NCBI GenBank assembly: GCA_947175585.1
Contig: CAMWNL010000089.1
Location: 1 to 6,864 of the forward strand
Source of the DNA: an uncultured Bacteroidales bacterium
GTDB taxonomy: Bacteria; Bacteroidota; Bacteroidia; Bacteroidales; Muribaculaceae
Direction: 5' to 3'
Length of the DNA stretch: 6,864 bases
Shown here: positions 1 through 5,142 of the stretch, one piece after another
How positions within the stretch are numbered: the first letter of the stretch is position 1
Layout of the letters: each line of letters opens with the position of its first letter
Made by a program: the position numbers and the translations under genes
The notes under the pieces: generated by a model
The model's database searches: none
What the model saw: the letters and a program-made list of their open reading frames with translations, nothing else
Told to the model about the DNA's origin: nothing

Positions 1-6
1 CCGCAG

Positions 7-32
7 ATTAAACAAGCAAGTGCGAAATTAGC
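7..32 (+). repeat. IS30 left terminal inverted repeat
   Basis: Read inward, this end has ATTAAA, a divergent 5-base stretch, AAGTGCGA, then AATTAGC. Aligned with the reverse complement of 1136-1163 it gives 22 identical columns of 28, with two single-base gaps. The transposase stop codon (28-30) lies inside it, so the coding sequence runs into the left end of the element. Confidence 0.7.
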
Positions 33-984
33 TAAAATGTCGGAAGAACTCTTTTTTAGGCGTAGAAAAATTTAATTTTTTTCGAGGTCTAGAGTTCAGT
101 TTCTTCTGTATATTCATTAGATCAGTTGAACTAAAGTCGTCAAAATCAACTCCTTTTGGGATGTATTGTCGAATTAGTTTGTTAGTATATTCTACAAGTC
201 CTTTCTGCCAGGAGGCGTATGGGTCAGCAAAGTATACAACAACACCTTTGAGGGCTTTGGTTATTAACTTATGCTGAGAGAATTCAGAGCCGTTGTCAGT
301 AGTAATCGTCAGCACACCTTCAGTACGATAGGCAAACAGCAATTTACTTACGGCATTGGCAAGTTCCTTGGCTTTCTTTCCGTGTTTGAGTCGGTGTATG
401 ATGGTATATCCGGTTGAACGTTCTACAAGTACGAGAATAGCCTGATACCCGTTTTTTCCTATAATCAGATCCATCTCCCAGTCTCCGAAACGCTTTCCAT
501 TGGCTTCCGGTGGTCTGTCTTTTATAGATATGCGACCCGGTATATTTTTGGCTGAGGCTCCTTTATATGGGTTTGACTTACGCCTGTGTCCCTTATGGCG
601 TAAATGAAGATAGAGAGAGCCTCCATTCTCCTTATCCTCCTTAACCCACTTATAGATAGTGGTATGACTAATTCTGATGTCTTTTAACTTCAATGCTCCT
701 GAGATTTCTTCCGGAGACCATTGATCAACCCTGATGTGCTGTAAGCATTCAAATTTAACTTTAGTCGGGATAGTGGCATTTTTTTTGACACGTTCCTGAC
801 GCTCCATAGCCATTTCATGGGCATTGTGTGCATACCCACCGCGCTTGTTTGTATTACGAGCGAGTTCACGATAAATCGTTGATTTATGTACTCCTACAGC
901 ATTAGCGATAAATTCAGCCGATTTACCGCATTGTTTATACGCAAAAATTTGCGACCTTTGTGTCGAGATTAAATGTTTGTACAT
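28..984 (-). CDS. IS30-family DDE transposase
   Basis: The protein catalyses cut and strand transfer of the surrounding element. I use the ATG at 984 (318 aa); an in-frame TTG at 990 would add two residues. Counting from the ATG, the N-terminus has an IS30-type helix-turn-helix (about 17-45, with GVHKSTIYRELARN) and a second DNA-binding region around 88-115 (WSPEEISGALK, SHTTIYKW). The RNase H-like core follows, with the DDE triad D172 (WEMDLIIG), D230 (TTDNGSEF) and E265 (GLVEYTNKLIRQYIPKG). The C-terminal LNSRPRKKLNFSTP block is also typical. The length is normal and there is no frameshift, so it may be active. One oddity is that the family pattern after the catalytic Glu is usually E-N-x-N-G-L-I-R, whereas here it reads E-Y-T-N-K-L-I-R. 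Translation probably has to open a stem that covers the bases just upstream of the ATG. Confidence 0.95.
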   Translation of the reverse strand: MYKHLISTQRSQIFAYKQCGKSAEFIANAVGVHKSTIYRELARNTNKRGGYAHNAHEMAMERQERVKKNATIPTKVKFECLQHIRVDQWSPEEISGALKLKDIRISHTTIYKWVKEDKENGGSLYLHLRHKGHRRKSNPYKGASAKNIPGRISIKDRPPEANGKRFGDWEMDLIIGKNGYQAILVLVERSTGYTIIHRLKHGKKAKELANAVSKLLFAYRTEGVLTITTDNGSEFSQHKLITKALKGVVVYFADPYASWQKGLVEYTNKLIRQYIPKGVDFDDFSSTDLMNIQKKLNSRPRKKLNFSTPKKEFFRHFS

Positions 985-986
985 GA

Positions 987-1041
987 GCAATACAAAATTA
1001 GTTAATCTTAGGGAGACTTCGGTCTCCTTTTTTTGTATTGC
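987..1041 (-). promoter_or_regulatory. Long hairpin covering the transposase initiation region
   Basis: GCAATACAAAA (987-997) is a perfect 11-base inverted repeat of TTTTGTATTGC (1031-1041). Nested inside is a 6-bp stem (1012-1017 with 1022-1027). On the minus strand the proximal arm ends two bases before the ATG at 984. Any transcript entering from the right of the element would therefore fold the initiation region into a stem. This resembles the known protection of IS10 and IS50 transposase genes from read-through transcription. The role here is inferred; the inverted repeat is read directly. Confidence 0.6.
1011..1034 (+). terminator. Intrinsic terminator with cUUCGg tetraloop inside the IS
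   Basis: GGAGAC (1012-1017), loop TTCG, GTCTCC (1022-1027), then seven T (1028-1034). As RNA on the plus strand this is a C(UUCG)G hairpin, an unusually stable tetraloop, followed by a U tract: a textbook rho-independent terminator. It would stop transcripts crossing the IS antisense to the transposase, such as read-through from a gene left of the window. On the minus strand the same stem has no U tract after it, so termination should be one-directional. Confidence 0.75.
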
Positions 1042-1060
1042 TTGTTTTTCTGCGTGGAAG

Positions 1061-1113
1061 CGCTCTTGGGGGCGGTCTCGGCCGCCCCCGCCGCTCGGGC
1101 AGCCCCTCCCGAG
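1061..1113 (-). other. GC-rich paired-hairpin segment in the transposase leader
   Basis: Of the 50 bases at 1061-1110, 42 are G or C, in an element that is otherwise AT-rich. There are two perfect stems: GGGGGCGG (1068-1075) with CCGCCCCC (1082-1089) around a 6-base loop, and CTCGGG (1094-1099) with CCCGAG (1108-1113) around an 8-base loop. Neither has a U tract on either strand, so they do not look like terminators. The segment lies between the right inverted repeat and the transposase start, and there is no credible protein in it. A role as a structured leader or a protein- or RNA-binding site is inferred. Confidence 0.6.
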
Positions 1114-1135
1114 AGGAGTGAGCTTACTTTTTGAG

Positions 1136-1163
1136 GCTCAATTATCGCACTTCGGTCTTTAAT
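1136..1163 (-). repeat. IS30 right terminal inverted repeat
   Basis: On the minus strand, read inward, this end has ATTAAA, GACCG, AAGTGCGA, then TAATTGAGC. The eight-base core AAGTGCGA and the outer ATTAAA match the left end exactly and at the same spacing, which argues against chance. The true outer boundary may differ by a few bases. Confidence 0.7.
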
Positions 1164-1167
1164 TTAG

Positions 1168-1569
1168 CCAGTCGCCGAACTTGGAATTGACTGGAACGGT
1201 GCAGCGTTTGTCGGTGGTTCACTTGCTATTTATGAAGGCCTTACTGTCGAAGAAGCAAAAGAGGGTGGTTACGGAGGTACTCTCATTGATGGCGTAATTA
1301 CATTCCCCAAAAATTCATTATTTATTTATAGCGACCAGTGGACTAAATTTGGTGGTTCTGAAGGTATGCTGTACTATGCAAATACATCAGGAATGATGAG
1401 TCTCAAAATCCCTTCAAACGAAACAACAGGAATTGAAGAGATTATTTCTGAGAATAACAACGATGCAGTATATTATAACTTGCAAGGAGTTCGCGTAGAC
1501 AATCCGGTTAAGGGTAGTGTCGTTATTCGAGCAAATAACGGTAAAGCTCAGAAGATTGTGGTTAAGTGA
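1168..1569 (+). pseudogene. 5'-truncated secreted protein gene, C-terminal remnant
   Basis: An open frame runs from 1168 to a TGA at 1567-1569 (133 codons), with an in-frame TAG directly upstream at 1165-1167, next to the IS end. The first available ATG (1366) would remove half of the recognisable sequence, so I read this as a remnant. The translated part begins PVAELGIDWNGAAFVGG, continues through a Gly-rich and aromatic-rich segment (GGYGGTLIDGVITF), and ends with TGIEEI, then YYNLQGVRVDNP and a basic KIVVK tail. That ending is typical of secreted Bacteroidales proteins with a C-terminal sorting-like beta domain. The function of the missing N-terminal part cannot be known from here. It faces the MBL gene across a shared terminator. 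The upstream half may lie beyond the left edge or be lost. Confidence 0.75.
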
Positions 1570-1588
1570 TAAATAAAAGTCATTTTAT

Positions 1589-1630
1589 AAAAATATCGGA
1601 AACGCCTGTAATGGTGTCTCCGATATTTTT
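1589..1630. terminator. Bidirectional intrinsic terminator
   Basis: AAAAATATCGGA (1589-1600) pairs perfectly with TCCGATATTTTT (1619-1630). Inside, ACGCC pairs with GGTGT (one G-U pair) past one mismatch, closing a 6-base TGTAAT loop. A-rich and T-rich flanks give a U tract on both strands. It lies between the convergent remnant gene (ends 1569) and the MBL gene (ends 1642) and probably ends transcription from both sides. Survival of such a strong terminator behind the truncated gene fits a recent disruption. Confidence 0.9.
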
Positions 1631-1641
1631 TTGACATTAAA

Positions 1642-2445
1642 TTAAAATGATATGATGTCGAGATCCTTGGGGATTATGGCATTGCCATTGTAGAATTCGG
1701 CAGCTTCGGCGTGATATTTATTAGTTTTATCTGCCGTCTTGTCTTCGCTATGATATAAGATGAGATTTTTAACTTTTGCCTTTGCAGCATTCATCGCGAC
1801 ATCTTTAACTGTGAAATGATGCTTTTCATAAGGCTTGAATGTATCTCGGTCTGCGTAACGGCAGAACGCACCACAGATAAGATAATCTGCTCCTGATGCC
1901 TCATAGAGATTTCGGTCGGTCAGAGCTTCGTCTCCTAAAGATACAAATGTGGTGCCGTCGGCAAACGAGAGTCTGAAACCCATTTGACAGACATTTTCGG
2001 AACCCACATCAAAAAATCTGATTTTGCAATCTTCGATTTTATCGGTTTCAGGTGGATTAATAATATGAAGGTCGATTACTGTGTCAATTTCTGAAAAATA
2101 TGATTCGAGAAATGTCAGACGGCATATCTCTATAAGAGCGTTAGCTGTCTGTTGATTGGCATATACCCTAAGTCTGTTAACTTTCGACCCGTTGAAATAG
2201 GAGTTTATCAGTACTCTGATTAACCATACCGCACCAAATATATGGTCTGTATGGGTATGACTCAATATGAGGTGAGTAATCTCAGTCGGGGCTATTCCAG
2301 CAGTATTTAAATTAGATAAAATACCATTCCCACCGCCTGCGTCGCTGAGCAGAGTAAAGGAGTTGGTGCGAACTATGTAACACGCATGATAGTTAGACAC
2401 GGGCAACGCGCTTCCAGTGCCTAACATTATGATATTCCTGGTCAT
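1642..2445 (-). CDS. Metallo-beta-lactamase-fold hydrolase, RNase Z-like
   Basis: The 267-aa protein has no signal peptide and is probably cytoplasmic. It opens with the RNase Z-like strand IIMLGTGSALP and a DAGGGNGIL turn. The MBL metal motif H-x-H-x-D-H follows at 63-68 (LSHTHTDHIFG). Later landmarks are Asp172 (SLGDEAL), the double His 209-210 (KPYEKHHFT) and His232 (LYHSEDKT), all in the expected order. The usual ligand His after the central beta-strand seems missing: where related proteins, as I recall them, read FD-hydrophobic-H-S, this one reads FDVGSE with Gly148. Such proteins are often labelled ribonuclease Z, but the classical substrate-binding exosite is not evident, so the substrate is unknown. 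The gene starts 3 bp after the glycosidase-like gene's stop and is presumably co-transcribed with it. Confidence 0.85.
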   Translation of the reverse strand: MTRNIIMLGTGSALPVSNYHACYIVRTNSFTLLSDAGGGNGILSNLNTAGIAPTEITHLILSHTHTDHIFGAVWLIRVLINSYFNGSKVNRLRVYANQQTANALIEICRLTFLESYFSEIDTVIDLHIINPPETDKIEDCKIRFFDVGSENVCQMGFRLSFADGTTFVSLGDEALTDRNLYEASGADYLICGAFCRYADRDTFKPYEKHHFTVKDVAMNAAKAKVKNLILYHSEDKTADKTNKYHAEAAEFYNGNAIIPKDLDIISF

Positions 2446-2448
2446 AAG

Positions 2449-4452
2449 TTATAATTTTACCTTTATGGTCTTGCCTTGACGGATGGTGTAGTCAAGTTCC
2501 TTGCCAGTAATATTGTTGTTAATTGTAATGGACAGTTTGTCAGCGGATAAGCGTCTAATATATATGTCGAAGTCGCTGTCAAAGGCACGAATGTTACGGA
2601 GTTCTGCAAATTCCCAGTCTGACGGTAATTGAGGAGTTAGTTCAAAATTATGGAGCCCGGTGGGCCGGATGCCGAATAACCCTTCTGTAATGATTCTGCA
2701 ATATAGTCCGCTCTCTGCAGACAGGTGACGCTGGCTACCTTCCGGCCAAGCTTCGACAGGATAGGGCACGTGGTCGCCTAACAGGCGTCTGCGAGAAAAG
2801 TCGGAGAGTTTAGGCAATACTTCGTCGGGGTATCCTGCTTGGAGCGCTCCGCGCAATGCGTAAAGCGTGGCGCGATCCCAGAATATCGGATAGCCTTGGC
2901 ATGTAAGAACTCCGTCAGCTGTGTACATCTCCGGACTGAATAGAGCTTTTACAGTCTGGTCAGCACGTTCGTTTATACCCATGACCAATGGAATACAGAT
3001 CCATGACCGCAGCACATCGTTACCGTCGTAATATCTATATGTATCGTAGCCTTGGATGTTACGTCCGAAATAACTTTCGATTGACTTTCGTAGATCTTTT
3101 GCCTGTCGACTGTATGCGGCGAGTTGTTTTGAAGGTTTGCCAAGTTCTTTACCCAGAAGTGAGGCGGAAATCAATGCATCGTAATACAGAGTGGCAGTAC
3201 ACAGGTTTGCATCGCCGGCAGGAAAACGACCTTCGAGTTCGTCATGGTCAGACCTCACGACCCCATCTTCATTTAACTGTCGGCGGCAGTATTCCAGACA
3301 CCACTCAATAAGAGACCATAACTCTTCGGCTTCAGCCTTGTCACCGCGAGCGAGTGCATAACGCGAAGCCCCATAAGCGAGCATAGCCGCGTCTCCCCGG
3401 TCTCCGGCACCATTCCAGATGTCATCACCCTCAGCGATAATCGAACTTGGAATCGGTTTGTATTCATCATTCATGAATCTGGCGTAATGGCGAAAACTGT
3501 TGAGCGCTGATTCATTTCCTATACCATAGCCTAAAAATGGGAAGAATGGGTTAATATATTCGGCTTGATCATTACACCATAGGGCGGCGTAATAGCTTTC
3601 TCCACCCGGACCGTGCATGTATCCGCCTTTGGTCTTGTATATGCTTTCGGCGCCTCGGATTTTGGCATACCGGAATTCGGTATCGATTATGTCATCAGGA
3701 GTGTTTAGGATGAGATTGTTGTCAAGTAAGTCGACAAATGCTCTACGTTTGTCGAGTTCCTTTGAAACTATGAGATTCTCTGATTGTCCACCGTCGGCTT
3801 CGTAAGCCTGAATTATCATTGCAAAGTCTCGTGATGAACCCGGATTGAGATTGAATGTGCCGCTACCGTCAACTGAAGTTTCGATAATATAAGACCCTTT
3901 AACTCCGCGTGAAGCTTCTGTGGTATAGCGATGATTGAAGTCTGGTATGATCAGGTTGAATGGCTTGTCTCCGATGTTTCGGGCGGTATAGAGTTCAATC
4001 ATTGCCTGATTATTCATTGTCAGGAAGATAGTGCGTGTTAGTTCAATGATAGAACCGTCTTTCTGCCTGCTGATATCACTAACTTCCATCAAACCATTGA
4101 TTCTGATGTCTTTTGTTGAGAATGACGGACACTTGTTATTGATTCGGAGCATAGACGCAATGTCAATATCGTGATTCATCATAAGACTTGCATGAGTGTC
4201 ATTGGGGACAGTGCGAAGCATCGGGAATACGAGTGCGCGGTTAAGACCGAAGGTTGAATTGCTATCGAGACTCCAATATAACACTACCGCCATTCTGTCT
4301 CCACTCATCTCTACATGGTCGGAATGGGGTAACTGCTGAGTGGCGGCACTCATATTTATAACAGGTTTATCAGCCATGATTGTCCACCGGTCTTGTGCGA
4401 GCGCGCTGCCGGCAAGACCGAGAACAAATGCTAATGTGAATATACGTTTCAT
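2449..4452 (-). CDS. Secreted six-hairpin glycosidase-like protein
   Basis: The 667-aa protein starts with a clear type I signal peptide (KR, hydrophobic core, ALA cleavage near 19/20, then Gln), so it should act in the periplasm or outside the cell. Roughly residues 21-245 look like an N-terminal beta-sandwich. About 250-595 resemble an (alpha/alpha)6 barrel of the rhamnosidase/six-hairpin superfamily: GGYMHGPGGESYYAALWCND (277-295), AEGDDIWNGAGDRGDAAML (340-358), GDANLCTATLYYDAL (413-427), IFWDRATLYALRGALQAGYP (523-542) and VEAWPEGSQRHLSAESGLY (566-584). A short C-terminal beta-domain follows (600-667, GLHNFELTPQLPSDW). Candidate acidic catalytic residues are Glu341, Asp343/344, Glu567 and Glu571; which ones act cannot be told by eye. 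I cannot assign a GH family: GH78-like or an unclassified relative are possible. It is the first gene of a two-gene operon with the MBL hydrolase and is divergent from the acetyltransferase. Confidence 0.7.
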   Translation of the reverse strand: MKRIFTLAFVLGLAGSALAQDRWTIMADKPVINMSAATQQLPHSDHVEMSGDRMAVVLYWSLDSNSTFGLNRALVFPMLRTVPNDTHASLMMNHDIDIASMLRINNKCPSFSTKDIRINGLMEVSDISRQKDGSIIELTRTIFLTMNNQAMIELYTARNIGDKPFNLIIPDFNHRYTTEASRGVKGSYIIETSVDGSGTFNLNPGSSRDFAMIIQAYEADGGQSENLIVSKELDKRRAFVDLLDNNLILNTPDDIIDTEFRYAKIRGAESIYKTKGGYMHGPGGESYYAALWCNDQAEYINPFFPFLGYGIGNESALNSFRHYARFMNDEYKPIPSSIIAEGDDIWNGAGDRGDAAMLAYGASRYALARGDKAEAEELWSLIEWCLEYCRRQLNEDGVVRSDHDELEGRFPAGDANLCTATLYYDALISASLLGKELGKPSKQLAAYSRQAKDLRKSIESYFGRNIQGYDTYRYYDGNDVLRSWICIPLVMGINERADQTVKALFSPEMYTADGVLTCQGYPIFWDRATLYALRGALQAGYPDEVLPKLSDFSRRRLLGDHVPYPVEAWPEGSQRHLSAESGLYCRIITEGLFGIRPTGLHNFELTPQLPSDWEFAELRNIRAFDSDFDIYIRRLSADKLSITINNNITGKELDYTIRQGKTIKVKL

Positions 4453-4468
4453 AATTAAGGTAAGATTG

Positions 4469-4495
4469 TTTTGTCAACAAAATTACCAATAATTT
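4469..4495. promoter_or_regulatory. Two overlapping dyads in the divergent intergenic region
   Basis: TTTTGT-CA-ACAAAA (4469-4482) and AAATTA-CCAA-TAATTT (4480-4495) are perfect inverted repeats that share three bases. Both overlap the candidate minus-strand -7 box. They could be operator half-sites for a regulator of the divergent genes. AT-rich short dyads also arise by chance, so this is tentative. Confidence 0.3.
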
Positions 4496-4514
4496 CCGAG
4501 CTACCTGTCAAAAA
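4478..4514 (-). promoter_or_regulatory. Possible Bacteroidales promoter for the glycosidase-MBL operon
   Basis: On the minus strand TAATTTTG (4478-4485) matches the Bacteroidales -7 consensus TAnnTTTG exactly and lies 25 bp before the ATG at 4452. A TTTG (4509-4512, within TTTTTG at 4509-4514) stands upstream as a -33 candidate, but the 23-base gap is longer than the usual 19-21. The -7 box is reasonable; the -33 box is weak. Confidence 0.4.
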
Positions 4515-4567
4515 CTTGTGTATATAAAAAAATGTTGCGAAATTAGCGATTAGAAATAAATAATGTT

Positions 4568-5137
4568 ATGGATACGGATAACCAGGTTTGGCAAAAAATG
4601 ATTAGTGGTGAGCGGTATGAAGCTTCTCACCCATATCTGTTGAAGAAACTTAGTGAAACACAGATTATCTTAAAGAAATTTAATGATCTTCTGCCGGGAG
4701 AAAAACAGGAAGCGAAGGATCTGATAGTTTCAATAATTGGGTCGATAGGAAGTAATTTCCGAATTAATAAACCGTTTCGCTGTGACTATGGCTGTAATAT
4801 ACATATAGGAGAAAACTTTTTTTCAAATTTCAATTTGACTGTATTGGACGAAGCTGAGGTCAGGATAGGGGACAATGTACTGATTGGGCCTAATGTAAGC
4901 ATCTTAACAGCCTGTCATCCCCTTGAAGTAGGGGAGCGCAATAAGTGGATTGAATGGGCAGAGCCGATTGTAATTGGAAATAATGTCTGGATCGGCGGTA
5001 ATGCAACAATCTTGCCGGGAGTAACTATAGGTGATAATGCAGTAATTGGTGCCGGCTCTGTAGTAACTAAAGATGTTCCGTCTGATGTTGTAGTTGGCGG
5101 AAATCCGGCACGTGTAATTAAAACGATAAAAAATTAA
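4568..5137 (+). CDS. Hexapeptide sugar O-acetyltransferase (Maa/LacA family)
   Basis: The 189-aa cytoplasmic enzyme is expected to transfer acetyl from acetyl-CoA to a sugar hydroxyl, as maltose and galactoside acetyltransferases do. Residues about 8-58 are the N-terminal helical Mac domain (KMISGERYEASHPYLL). A left-handed beta-helix of hexapeptide repeats follows (about 60-187), including IHIGENFFSNFNLTVLD, VRIGDNVLIGPNVSILTACHP and VIGNNVWIGGNATILPGVTIGDNAVIGAGSVVTKDVP. His117 in TACHPLEVGERN matches the family's catalytic histidine, and the GGNPARVIK ending is canonical. The length is typical (about 180-200 aa). The ATG at 4568 suits the domain start; an ATG at 4563 is in another frame. 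It leads the plus-strand set and ends 5 bp before the esterase gene, so the two are probably one operon. The natural acceptor sugar is unknown. Confidence 0.93.
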   Translation: MDTDNQVWQKMISGERYEASHPYLLKKLSETQIILKKFNDLLPGEKQEAKDLIVSIIGSIGSNFRINKPFRCDYGCNIHIGENFFSNFNLTVLDEAEVRIGDNVLIGPNVSILTACHPLEVGERNKWIEWAEPIVIGNNVWIGGNATILPGVTIGDNAVIGAGSVVTKDVPSDVVVGGNPARVIKTIKN

Positions 5138-5142
5138 TTATA

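Larger units (their letters stand above)
7..1163 (-). mobile_element. IS30-family insertion sequence, apparently complete
   Basis: The element carries one full-length DDE transposase flanked by imperfect terminal inverted repeats (7-32 and 1136-1163). Its length of about 1157 bp falls in the usual IS30-family range of roughly 1.0-1.25 kb. The outer limits are my estimate from where the inverted-repeat similarity ends. If the repeat is really only the inner AAGTGCGA core, the element would be about 18-1152. No convincing direct target duplication is visible: CAG lies outside the left end and TTA outside the right. It lies directly against the broken 5' end of a secreted-protein gene (1168-1569), which suggests that it, or a rearrangement at it, disrupted that gene. 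Only 6 bp of left flank are in the window, so the original target cannot be reconstructed. Confidence 0.82.

Noticed and set aside
993..1000. TAATTTTG on the minus strand as the transposase -7 box
   Set aside because: It matches TAnnTTTG, but no TTTG lies at the expected distance upstream, and the start site would fall almost on the ATG. It is also part of the hairpin arm, which explains its presence.
1068..1113. GC-rich stems as terminators or a CRISPR-like repeat
   Set aside because: Neither stem is followed by a U tract on either strand, and there is no repeated unit with spacers.
977..1162. Plus-strand open frame of 61 codons across the IS leader
   Set aside because: It translates the GC-rich hairpins and the terminator into a low-complexity Pro/Arg/Ser sequence with no domain, and it lies within the IS non-coding leader.
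2988..3470. Open frames inside the glycosidase-like gene (plus 2988-3311, minus 3273-3470)
   Set aside because: They overlap the middle of a long, well-supported coding sequence and show no domain or start context of their own; they are shadow frames.
3617..3805. Plus-strand 62-codon frame antisense to the glycosidase-like gene
   Set aside because: It is a shadow of the minus-strand gene with no recognisable protein features.
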